Assembly (NCBI GenBank): GCA_017882465.1
Contig: JADGPN010000015.1
Location: 1 to 33,464 of the forward strand
Source of the DNA: Solirubrobacteraceae bacterium
GTDB taxonomy: Bacteria > Actinomycetota > Thermoleophilia > Solirubrobacterales > Solirubrobacteraceae
Length of the DNA: 33,464 bases
Reading direction: 5' to 3'
Position numbers and translations under genes: made by a program. Below are positions 6,841 to 13,456 of the stretch, piece by piece (position 1 is the stretch's first letter; every line of letters begins with the position of its first letter). Under the pieces are notes generated by a model. It saw nothing but the letters and a program-made list of their open reading frames with translations, was not told where the DNA came from and did no database searches.

Positions 6841-7608
6841 ATGGCGATTACCACCTCCCTGCGATCCGTCACAGCCACCCGCTACGTGACCCCACTGCGC
6901 GAGGGCGGTTCGCTCCCTGGGCTGGTCGAGGCCGACGACGATGGTCTCTACGTCACCAAGTTCCGTGGCGCCGGCCAGGGCCTGCGGGCGCTGGTCGCCG
7001 AGGTGATCGTCGGTGAGCTGGCGCGGCATCTGGGGCTGCTCGTACCGGAGCTGGTCACGGTCGAGATCGATCCGGCCCTCGGCGCGGCCGAGCCGGACCC
7101 GGAGATCCAGGAGCTGATCACCGCCAGTCGCGGACCCAACCTCGGCGTCGACTTCCTGCCCGCTGCGCTGCCCTACACGCCGGCGGGAGCCTGGGCTCCC
7201 GATTCGGCCCTGGCGGCGGACATCGTGTGGCTCGATGCGCTCACCACCAATGTCGACCGGACGCCGCGCAATCCGAACCTGCTGCTGTGGCACAGGCGGC
7301 TGTGGCTGATCGATCACGGCGCGGCGCTGTATCTGCAACATGGCGGCCTGGTTCCCTCCGAGCACGCCGAGCGGCCGTTTCCGCTGATCGCCGAGCACGT
7401 GTTGCTGCCTCGCGCGGGATCGATCCTGGAGGCGAACGAGCGGCTGGGGCCACGGGTGGATCGCGCGCTCCTGCGCACGGTCGCGGCGCTCGTGCCCAAG
7501 GACTGGTTCGCCGGCGACGACGCCGAGACGTACGTCGAGTACCTCGCCCGGCGCTCGAGTGCCGAGACGTTCGCAGAGGAGGCCGAGCGTGCCCGCCTCG
7601 ACGCGTAG
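6841..7608 (+). CDS. HipA family kinase
   Basis: The 255-residue protein matches the short HipA-type Ser/Thr kinase family. A GGSLPGLVEADDDGLYVTKF strand pair carries Lys40. The catalytic region is TTNVDRTPRNPN (Asp139, Asn144/146), and LIDHG (Asp158) stands in place of the DFG motif. It lacks the N-terminal subdomain of E. coli HipA, and there is no HipB-like DNA-binding antitoxin next to it. Instead its 3' end overlaps a DUF3037 gene by 20 bases, an arrangement I recall from many bacteria. Regulation of a target by phosphorylation is inferred from the fold; the substrate and any toxin role are unknown. Confidence 0.85.
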   Translation: MAITTSLRSVTATRYVTPLREGGSLPGLVEADDDGLYVTKFRGAGQGLRALVAEVIVGELARHLGLLVPELVTVEIDPALGAAEPDPEIQELITASRGPNLGVDFLPAALPYTPAGAWAPDSALAADIVWLDALTTNVDRTPRNPNLLLWHRRLWLIDHGAALYLQHGGLVPSEHAERPFPLIAEHVLLPRAGSILEANERLGPRVDRALLRTVAALVPKDWFAGDDAETYVEYLARRSSAETFAEEAERARLDA

Positions 7609-7993
7609 CCCGTTCGCCTACTCGATCGTCCGGGTCGTGCCGCGGGTCGAGCGCGGCGAGCGCTTCAACGCCGGGGTGGTTGTGTTCTGCCGCCAGCGTG
7701 ACTTCCTCGGCGCCCGAGTGGCGCTGGACGAGAAGCGGCTCGAGGCGCTGGCGCCGGGGTCGGATGCGAGCGAGGTGCGCTCGCATCTGGAGGCGGTGGT
7801 CCGGGTGGCCGACGGCGCCCCCGGCGCCGGGCCGATCGCGGCCCTGCCGCCGTCGGAGCGGTTCGGCTGGCTCGTGGCCCCATCGAGCACGATCATCCAG
7901 GCCTCCGAGGTGCACACCGGCCTGTGCGAGGACCCCGGGAAGACGCTTGAGAGCCTGTTCACCGAGCTCGTCGAGAGTCCGGCGCCGGACTGA
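7589..7993 (+). CDS. DUF3037 protein, partner of the HipA-like kinase
   Basis: The 134-residue product begins SPFAYSIVRVVPRVERGERFNAGVVVFC after a short lead. This is the diagnostic N-terminus of DUF3037 (a beta strand plus the E-x-FNAGVV motif), and it continues to FGWLVAPSSTIIQ. GTG 7589 is chosen because AGGAGG (7577-7582) sits six bases upstream; an ATG at 7559 would add ten unsupported residues. It overlaps the kinase gene by 20 bases, so the two are almost certainly translationally coupled. The function of DUF3037 is not established; the stable pairing suggests a kinase partner, substrate or antitoxin. Its 3' end overlaps the convergent glycosidase gene by 35 bases. Confidence 0.85.
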   Translation: MPASTRSPFAYSIVRVVPRVERGERFNAGVVVFCRQRDFLGARVALDEKRLEALAPGSDASEVRSHLEAVVRVADGAPGAGPIAALPPSERFGWLVAPSSTIIQASEVHTGLCEDPGKTLESLFTELVESPAPD

Positions 7994-9656
7994 GGGCTGA
8001 GCCCGGGCGCAGCGGCACGCTCAGCAGGGCGGCGCTGGCCCGGGGGATTGTGAGCTGGTAGCCCTGGCTGCCGGGCATGATCGACTCGGTCTGGGGCCGC
8101 CCCCGCCAGCGGCCGTCACGCCCGAGGCGCTGGCCGCCCAGGGTTTCCCCCGAGCGCGACGCCGGCGACGGCGCTAGCAGGCGCTCGACCACGGCGGGGC
8201 CGGTCGCCGGAAGACGAACGCGGGCGCTGACTGCCTGGTCGCCCTTGTTGAGCAGCAGCACGTGCAGAACATCACCGCGAACCCTCACCGCCCAGACCTT
8301 CAGGTGGGACGGGCCCGTCGCGTCCATTCTCACGTGCACCAGCTGCGCGTCCGGCCCCAGGGTGCGCGCGAACAGGATCATGCCGTACAGCAACGGCCGC
8401 GCCGTGAGGCCGGTCCGGCCGAGCGCGAAGGCGGCGTTGATGGCATCGGCGCGAACGTGGACGTTGACGCCGTCCACACCGGCTTGCAGGAGTTCGAACA
8501 GAGCGTCCGGCGCCCACAGGGCGGTGGCGAAGGCGTCGCTGACGCCGGGACGGCCGCCGCAGGTGACCGAGTTCAGCTCGGTCATGCGGAACAGAAGCCC
8601 GGCCCCGTGGGCGATCCGGACTGCGGCCGAGACCGTGCGGGCGATGCCCGCCGACGATCGTTCGCTGAGCACTCTCGCGATCGTCGGGTAGACCGTGGAC
8701 TTCCGGCTGACGCAGGCCGACAGCGGATACTGGTGCGCGCTCACCGTCCGCAGCCCGGGGTGGGCTCCGTCAATCAGGTTCGAGATCCAGTTCACGTCAA
8801 GGGCCGGGTTCGCCACCGCCGGTCCGATCAGCGGCACACCGGGCGCGACCTGTGCGACCGACTCGGCGTACGCGCGGAAGATCTGTGAGTAGATGCCGGG
8901 CGAGAGCCCGGTCGGAAGCAGGGTGGCCCCCAGCGTCGTTCGTGAAAGGGTGGCTAGCCAGAACCAGCGGCTGTAGATGTCGGGCTCGTTGCCGATCTCG
9001 AACGCGACGATGCTTCGGTGCGGAAGCTTGCTCTCGGCCGCATGGGCCCATTCCGCGGCTCGGATGGGTGATCCGGTGACCAGGTTCAGGTCGAGAATCA
9101 CCCGCACCCCGAGGCGTCGCACCAGCACCGCGGTGGGCCGCAGCCAGGCCGGAGTGAGCTTGAAGACCCAGTGCGGCATGTTGCGCCCCATCGGGTCCCA
9201 GAACGTGTGGTCGGCCGAATCGCCGCCGATGCGTACCACCAGCGGCCCGTCGCCCTGCACGTGCACGAGCGCGAGAGCCCGGTCGAACAGGGCCACGTGA
9301 CGCTCGAACTGCGGCAGCGCCCAGTACTCCGTCGAGATGCCCAGGAACGAGCGAGGAAGGCGAACGGTGGCGCTCTGGGCCACGATCGCGACCTGCACCT
9401 GCGATGGCTTCAGCGCCCGCGTCACGGAATGGCCCAGGTGCCCGCCGGCGGCTCGTCCTGCCCGCGCGTGTGCCTGGGCACCGGCGGCTCGTCCTGCCCG
9501 CGCGTGTGCCTGGGCGCCGGCGCGGGCGACCGCCCGCGTGGCCCCGTCGTGATTGGGGATGGGGAGGAGCCCGAGTGCGCCCGCGACGGCGGCGGCCGTG
9601 ACCACGATCGCCAGCGCGCGAAGGTCAAGCCCTCTGGAACCTGGCACCCGGAGCAT
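7959..9656 (-). CDS. exported GH79-like glycoside hydrolase
   Basis: This 565-residue protein has an uncleaved-anchor or signal-type N-terminal helix (about 12-32). A low-complexity Ala/Arg/His linker follows, containing a duplicated 12-residue unit. A TIM barrel follows from about residue 100. The GH-A clan residues are visible: the acid/base in FEIGNEPD (Glu224) and the nucleophile in RMTELNSVTCGG (Glu360). Barrel features such as VRIGGDSADHTFWDP and the C-terminal beta-sandwich (HVLLLNKGDQAVSARVRL) fit the GH79 beta-glucuronidase/heparanase-like family. The likely substrate is a glucuronic-acid-containing glycan outside the membrane, but specificity is an inference. ATG 9656 is preceded by TACTCT at eight bases. 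The end overlaps the DUF3037 gene antisense. Confidence 0.85.
   Translation of the reverse strand: MLRVPGSRGLDLRALAIVVTAAAVAGALGLLPIPNHDGATRAVARAGAQAHARAGRAAGAQAHARAGRAAGGHLGHSVTRALKPSQVQVAIVAQSATVRLPRSFLGISTEYWALPQFERHVALFDRALALVHVQGDGPLVVRIGGDSADHTFWDPMGRNMPHWVFKLTPAWLRPTAVLVRRLGVRVILDLNLVTGSPIRAAEWAHAAESKLPHRSIVAFEIGNEPDIYSRWFWLATLSRTTLGATLLPTGLSPGIYSQIFRAYAESVAQVAPGVPLIGPAVANPALDVNWISNLIDGAHPGLRTVSAHQYPLSACVSRKSTVYPTIARVLSERSSAGIARTVSAAVRIAHGAGLLFRMTELNSVTCGGRPGVSDAFATALWAPDALFELLQAGVDGVNVHVRADAINAAFALGRTGLTARPLLYGMILFARTLGPDAQLVHVRMDATGPSHLKVWAVRVRGDVLHVLLLNKGDQAVSARVRLPATGPAVVERLLAPSPASRSGETLGGQRLGRDGRWRGRPQTESIMPGSQGYQLTIPRASAALLSVPLRPGSALSPAPDSRRAR
9445..9516. repeat. 36-bp direct repeat, two copies, in GH79-like linker
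   Basis: Copies at 9445-9480 and 9481-9516 differ at one base and are followed by the start of a partial third copy. On the minus strand each encodes twelve residues (AGAQAHARAGRA). It looks like a recent in-frame slippage duplication between the membrane anchor and the catalytic barrel. Confidence 0.9.
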
Positions 9657-9664
9657 CAGCAGTC

Positions 9665-9670
9665 AGAGTA
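9665..9670 (-). promoter_or_regulatory. -10 box TACTCT of the GH79-like gene
   Basis: On the minus strand TACTCT ends eight bases before ATG 9656 and no Shine-Dalgarno sequence is present, consistent with a leaderless message. Confidence 0.4.
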
Positions 9671-9802
9671 GGCGAGCGCAAGGACGATTCACCCCTCTGA
9701 TCGGCGGTCCCTAACAGGTCTTAACCGCAATGGTCGGGAATCCCGCGTGAGGCCTCGCGCCAGCGCGGGATTGTGTCGGTCCAGGGTTTTCCGCGCGGGG
9801 CG

Positions 9803-9979
9803 CTACCGTGCGAGCAGCGCCAGGCGACGGCGGGCGGAGCGGCCCTTGAGCAGGCCACCGAGCGGCCCGCCGGACGCCGGCGGCGTGCGGCGCCGGACGG
9901 ATGCGCTGCGCCCGGTCGGCGGCGTGCGCCGCGGGGCTGAGGTGGGACCGGCGTACACGGGCGTCGGATGTCGTGTCAT
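9803..9979 (-). CDS. possible small basic hypothetical protein
   Basis: ATG 9979 opens a 58-residue frame rich in Arg, Pro and Ser. It contains an internal near-repeat (RRTPP twice) and a glycine-rich SGGPLGGLLKG turn before a basic tail. I do not recognise a family. There is no clear Shine-Dalgarno sequence or -10 box at the right distance. The repeated motif and a Gly-Leu segment unlike random GC-rich frames are the only arguments for it. Confidence 0.25.
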   Translation of the reverse strand: MTRHPTPVYAGPTSAPRRTPPTGRSASVRRRTPPASGGPLGGLLKGRSARRRLALLAR

Positions 9980-10083
9980 GCGATCCACTACACCGTGCCG
10001 CCGCCACGCCGGCCTAAGCCGAAGCGACGAGGAGTCGAAGAGTGCGCTGAGAGCGCTCTTACCGTCCGCCGGGCGGCGGGCGC

Positions 10084-10527
10084 TCAGCCGGCGATGCGGG
10101 CGAGCAGCGAGTGCAGCTGCTCGCGCTCGTCGGGATCGAGGTCCTCGAGCAGCTCTGCTTGCATGCTGTCGGCGATCCGCTCGGCGGCGCGAAGCGCCTC
10201 CCGGCCTGCGCCGGTGGCCCGAAGCGAATGCACGCGGCGGTCGGCGGAGTCGCGGCCACGCTCCACGTATCCGGCCCGCTCGAGCTCGTCGACCACCGCG
10301 ACCACCGTCGTGCGGTCGATCCGCAGCATCTCGCCCAGCGCGGCCTGGCTCAGCGGTCCCTGCTCGGCGATCACCGTGAGCGAGCCGAAGCTCTTCGGCG
10401 TCAGCGCCAGCGGAGACAGCGCGTCCTGGAACATGGCATGGGCGCGCAGGTGAGCCCGCGCCAGCAGGAACCCGGTCCAGCGCGCCGGCGCCGGTGTCGC
10501 AATTCTGGCTGGATCGGAAATCGTCAT
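10084..10527 (-). CDS. MarR family transcriptional regulator
   Basis: The 147-residue protein is a typical MarR winged-helix dimeric repressor. It has N-terminal dimerisation helices (about 15-40), then SQAALGEMLRIDRTTVVAVVDELERAGYVERGRDSADRRVHSLRATGAG, which is the HTH and the wing with the conserved D-x-R-D-R-R-type turn, then C-terminal dimerisation helices. It is divergent from a drug-efflux MFS gene. The 77-bp gap holds a perfect palindrome, so autoregulation and control of the pump by a small-molecule ligand is the expected role. ATG 10527 is the first start in the intergenic region; its Shine-Dalgarno is weak (GTAAAG). Confidence 0.92.
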   Translation of the reverse strand: MTISDPARIATPAPARWTGFLLARAHLRAHAMFQDALSPLALTPKSFGSLTVIAEQGPLSQAALGEMLRIDRTTVVAVVDELERAGYVERGRDSADRRVHSLRATGAGREALRAAERIADSMQAELLEDLDPDEREQLHSLLARIAG

Positions 10528-10531
10528 CTTT

Positions 10532-10544
10532 ACTGATCATCAGT
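10532..10544. promoter_or_regulatory. palindromic MarR operator candidate
   Basis: ACTGAT-C-ATCAGT is a perfect 6+1+6 inverted repeat in the marR/MFS intergenic region. On the minus strand it overlaps TACACT (10547-10542), a plausible -10 box for marR. On the plus side another TACACT (10563-10568) within GTGTACAC lies upstream of the MFS gene. Binding would be expected to block both promoters. Confidence 0.6.
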
Positions 10545-10604
10545 GTAGGGGATCGTCCGGTGTACACTCAGCTGACTGGACCCGAGAGCAAAGGGGAATC
10601 GGCA

Positions 10605-12158
10605 ATGGACCGTAAGTGGTGGACGCTCGTCACCGTGTGCCTCGGCACGTTCATGCTGCTGCTCGACGTCACCATCGTCAACGTCGCGCTGCCGAAGATC
10701 CAGGCCGGCTTGGGGTCCAGCTTCACCGATCTGCAGTGGGTCATCGACGCCTATGCGCTCACGCTCGCTGCGCTGCTGCTCACCTCCGGCTCGCTCGCCG
10801 ATCTGCTCGGGCGCCGGCGGATATTCGCGATCGGGCTGGTCATCTTCTCCGCGGCATCGCTGCTGTGCGGGACCGCGCAGTCGCCGCTGATGCTCACCGT
10901 CTCCCGTGGGGTGCAGGGGATCGGCGGAGCGATGATGTTCGCCACCTCTCTCGCCCTCCTCGGCTATGCCTATCGCGGCCGCGACCGCGGCGTCGCGTTC
11001 GGCGTTTGGGGAGCGGTCACCGGCGCCGCGGTGTCGGTCGGGCCGGTCGTCGGTGGGGCGCTCACCGACGCGCTCAGCTGGCGCTGGATCTTCCTCGTCA
11101 ACGTCCCGATCGGCGTGCTCGCGCTCGCGCTCACCCTGACCAAGGTGGAGGAGTCGCGCGACCCCCAGGGCGCCCGCCTCGACATCCCCGGGTTCGTCAC
11201 CTTCACCGGTGCGCTGGGCGCGCTCGTGTTCGCCCTGATCGAGTCGGGCCAGAAGGGCTGGGGCGGCACCCTCGTCGTCAGCTGCCTGATCGCGAGCGTG
11301 GCCCTGATCGCCGCGTTCGTGGTGATCGAGAGCCGTCGCCAGGCGCCCATGCTGGACCTGGGGCTGTTCCGCCGGCCCGCGTTCGGCGGCGCATCAGCGG
11401 TCGCCTTCGCGCTGTCTGCCTCGATCTTCGCCATGTTCCTGTACCTCACGCTCTACCTGCAGAACATCCTCGGACTCTCGCCCCTCGGCGCAGGACTGCG
11501 CCTGCTGACCCTCTCGGGCGCGATCCTGATCACCTCGTTCATCGCCGGCCGCCTGACCACGGTGGTGCCGGTGCGGTTGCTGATGGGCGCGGGACTCGCG
11601 CTGGTCGGGTTGAGCCTGCTGCTGATGCGCGGCCTGACCGTGACCTCTGAGTGGACTCATCTGCTGGCCGGGTTCATCGTCGGTGGAGTCGGCATCGGCC
11701 TCGTCAACCCTCCGCTCGCCTCGACCGCGATTGCCGTGGTCCCGCCTCGCCAGGCCGGGATGGGGTCCGGGATCAACACCACGTTCCGGCAGGTCGGCAT
11801 CGCGACCGGCATCGCCGCGCTCGGCTCGATCTTCACCAGTGAGGTCCGCACCCACGTGGCATCCGGACTCGACGCCGTTCACCAGGGTGGCGCGCACGCG
11901 CTCGCCACCGCGATCGCCAACGGCCAGGCCGCGCAGGCGATCGCCCACGTCCCGGCGCAGGCGCGCGCGGCCGTGGGCGAGGTGGCCCGCGCGAGCTTCG
12001 TGTCGGGCCTCAACGAGATCTTCCTCGTCGCGGCAATCGTCGCGCTGGCCGGCGCGGTGGCCGCGCTGACGCTGATTCGCTCGAGCGACTTCGTGGCCCA
12101 GACCGAGGGCCAGCCGGAGCAATCGTCGGCGGCAGCGGCGGAGCCCGTGCGGGCCTGA
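10605..12158 (+). CDS. DHA2-family MFS multidrug efflux transporter (EmrB/QacA type)
   Basis: The 517-residue protein has 14 predicted membrane helices, the hallmark of the DHA2 drug:H+ antiporters. Helix 1 carries LLLDVTIVNVALPKI (motif D1) and the loop after helix 2 has GSLADLLGRRRIF (motif A). Motif C-like Gly-rich helix 5 follows (GAVTGAAVSVGPVVGGALTD). ATG 10605 follows AAGGGG and starts directly before helix 1; the upstream extension has no support. It exports amphipathic compounds from the cytoplasm using proton influx; specificity is unknown. Divergence from the MarR gene indicates ligand-induced expression. It converges on the carbonic anhydrase gene with a 23-base gap. Confidence 0.92.
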   Translation: MDRKWWTLVTVCLGTFMLLLDVTIVNVALPKIQAGLGSSFTDLQWVIDAYALTLAALLLTSGSLADLLGRRRIFAIGLVIFSAASLLCGTAQSPLMLTVSRGVQGIGGAMMFATSLALLGYAYRGRDRGVAFGVWGAVTGAAVSVGPVVGGALTDALSWRWIFLVNVPIGVLALALTLTKVEESRDPQGARLDIPGFVTFTGALGALVFALIESGQKGWGGTLVVSCLIASVALIAAFVVIESRRQAPMLDLGLFRRPAFGGASAVAFALSASIFAMFLYLTLYLQNILGLSPLGAGLRLLTLSGAILITSFIAGRLTTVVPVRLLMGAGLALVGLSLLLMRGLTVTSEWTHLLAGFIVGGVGIGLVNPPLASTAIAVVPPRQAGMGSGINTTFRQVGIATGIAALGSIFTSEVRTHVASGLDAVHQGGAHALATAIANGQAAQAIAHVPAQARAAVGEVARASFVSGLNEIFLVAAIVALAGAVAALTLIRSSDFVAQTEGQPEQSSAAAAEPVRA

Positions 12159-12187
12159 TCGCCGACCGGGGTGATCGGGCGTCAGGC
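12153..12187. terminator. weak bidirectional stem between convergent genes
   Basis: GCCTGA (12153-12158) pairs with TCAGGC (12182-12187). The stem arms contain the stop codons of the convergent MFS and carbonic anhydrase genes. The 23-base interior is GC-rich. It is short, so a terminator role is tentative. Confidence 0.3.
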
Positions 12188-12682
12188 GGGCGTCTCGATC
12201 TCCCGCAGCCGGTGCGTGTCGGTGTCGTACACGAAGCCGCGAACGACATCGGTGTGCAGCAGGAAGTCCGATCGGCGCACGCGCAGGATCGATTGACGCA
12301 CATCCGCGTCGAGATCGGTGAACGACTCGATCGCGAACGCCGGTGCCACGCCGGTGGCCTCCTGGAGCTCGGCGCGGAAACCGTCGTCGCTGAGCGTCTG
12401 CATGCCGCAGTCGGTGTGGTGGATCAGGATCACCTCGCGCGTGCCGAGCCGTCGCTGCGAGACCGCCAGCGAGCGGATCACGTCATCGGTGATGACGCCG
12501 CCCGCGTTGCGCAGCACGTGCGCCTCGCCGTCCCGGAGTCCCAGCGCTTCGAACACGTTCAGCCGTGAATCCATGCAGGTGACGATGGCCAGCCGGCGGC
12601 TGGGCCGGACGTCGAGATGCCCGTTCGGCATCGACTCCGCAAACCCTCTGTTGTTGGCCAGGAGCTCGTCGATCGTGCCCAC
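12182..12682 (-). CDS. beta-class carbonic anhydrase (Rv1284-like)
   Basis: From GTG 12682 the protein has 166 residues. Zn ligands are Cys36 (in CMDSR, with the Asp38/Arg40 dyad), His89 and Cys92 (HHTDCG). The blocks VLRNAGGVITDDVIRSL and SQRRLGTREVILIHHTDCGM closely follow the short actinobacterial beta-CA subgroup exemplified by M. tuberculosis Rv1284. It interconverts CO2 and bicarbonate in the cytoplasm. The start is decided by TAATGT seven bases upstream (leaderless) and by matching the family N-terminus (TIDELLANN). ATG 12745 and GTG 12691 are longer in-frame alternatives, the former overlapping the OsmC gene. It lies 25 bases after the OsmC stop. Confidence 0.92.
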   Translation of the reverse strand: MGTIDELLANNRGFAESMPNGHLDVRPSRRLAIVTCMDSRLNVFEALGLRDGEAHVLRNAGGVITDDVIRSLAVSQRRLGTREVILIHHTDCGMQTLSDDGFRAELQEATGVAPAFAIESFTDLDADVRQSILRVRRSDFLLHTDVVRGFVYDTDTHRLREIETPA

Positions 12683-12689
12683 GCCGGGC

Positions 12690-12695
12690 ACATTA
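12690..12695 (-). promoter_or_regulatory. -10 box TAATGT of the carbonic anhydrase gene
   Basis: On the minus strand TAATGT is followed by seven bases and then GTG 12682. No Shine-Dalgarno sequence precedes any candidate start. This suggests an internal leaderless promoter in addition to read-through from the OsmC gene. Confidence 0.5.
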
Positions 12696-12707
12696 TCGTG
12701 GGCCGAT

Positions 12708-13139
12708 TCAGGCGGGTTGCCACGCCGCCGGCGCGACCGGGGCATCGATGACGATCCGCTCGTCGAAGCAGAAGCCGGCCTCGAGCGAGCGCCGCACGGG
12801 GCAGGTGTCGGCCACGCGACGGAGGCGCTCGGTCTGATCGGCCGTCAATCCGTCGGGGAGATGAAGCGTGACCTCAACCGTCCTCGGAGCGGATTCCGAG
12901 TCGTAGTCGACGTCGACGCTGACCTCGCCGATATCCCATTCCCGGCGCCTGGCGTAGAGCATGATCATGGTCGACACGCACGACGCGAGCGCGGCGGCGA
13001 GCAACTCATGCGGCGTCGGCGCCGTGTCGGCGCCACCGAGGGTCTCCGGCTCGTCGGTGATCATCGTGTGGCGTCCGTTGACGTCGATCTCGTGGCGCAG
13101 CGTGCCGCCGAGGGAGTGAGCGGTTGCGGTGAAGCTCAT
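12708..13139 (-). CDS. OsmC/Ohr family protein
   Basis: From ATG 13139 (143 residues) it shows the OsmC fold. The N-terminal strands (ATAHSLGGTLRHEIDVNG) come first, then the helix APTPHELLAAALASCVSTMIMLYARRR carrying Cys54. VEVTLHLPDGL follows, then DTCPVRRSLEAG carrying the second Cys113. The two Cys form the thiol-peroxidase pair that reduces organic hydroperoxides in this family. AAAGGA lies nine bases upstream of the start; a longer frame upstream is GC-driven. The upstream region contains an ACAA-N8-TTGT element also found near the ArsR remnant at 23.9 kb. Pairing with carbonic anhydrase suggests a stress-response transcript. Confidence 0.9.
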   Translation of the reverse strand: MSFTATAHSLGGTLRHEIDVNGRHTMITDEPETLGGADTAPTPHELLAAALASCVSTMIMLYARRREWDIGEVSVDVDYDSESAPRTVEVTLHLPDGLTADQTERLRRVADTCPVRRSLEAGFCFDERIVIDAPVAPAAWQPA

Positions 13140-13456
13140 GGCCGGTGTCCTTTCCCGATCCGGTCCGGTGGGGTTCCGGAGCCGGAACGAAGCGCGTACA
13201 ACTGTACGCTTGTGTATTGACCACTGTAGCGGGATGGCTGCGCCGGGAAATCGGGTTCGTCCAGCGGCAGCCGGCCCAGCTCCAAGAGCGCCGGCCGGCC
13301 GACGCCGCCGCGTAAACACCTCGATCACCCTCCGGAGCGTCCCGGGGTGCAGGCACCACTCGGACAAGCCAGCCGACACGGTTGCCGATCCGCCGCGCGT
13401 CGCGGGACACTACGCGGAGAGCCACACCCGCCGGTCTCCGACGAAGCGTCCAACCG
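13140..13456. other. 317-bp divergent intergenic region, OsmC / cydA
   Basis: Two overlapping palindromes sit at 13195-13214: CGTACA-AC-TGTACG (13195-13208) and ACAA-N8-TTGT within 13197-13214. TTGACC at 13217-13222 could be a -35 element toward cydA, but no good -10 follows. From about 13230 to 13456 the sequence is GC-rich with no recognised gene or site. Confidence 0.5.
13195..13214. promoter_or_regulatory. palindromic operator-like element upstream of OsmC gene
   Basis: The 18-mer at 13197-13214 (TACAACTGTACGCTTGTG) matches 16 of 18 bases of the one at 23874-23891, next to an ArsR-family remnant. Both contain ACAA-N8-TTGT. The OsmC copy also forms a perfect CGTACA/TGTACG inverted repeat, which overlaps TACAGT, a possible minus-strand -10 box (13206-13201). 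Confidence 0.45.

Larger units (their letters stand above)
9657..10083. other. 427-bp interval between GH79-like and MarR genes
   Basis: The interval holds the -10-like TACTCT (minus strand, 9670-9665) for the glycosidase and a low-confidence small basic ORF (9803-9979, minus). It also holds a perfect palindrome AGAGCGCTCT at 10050-10059, downstream of marR. Long open frames on both strands are GC-driven and show no recognisable protein. Confidence 0.5.
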
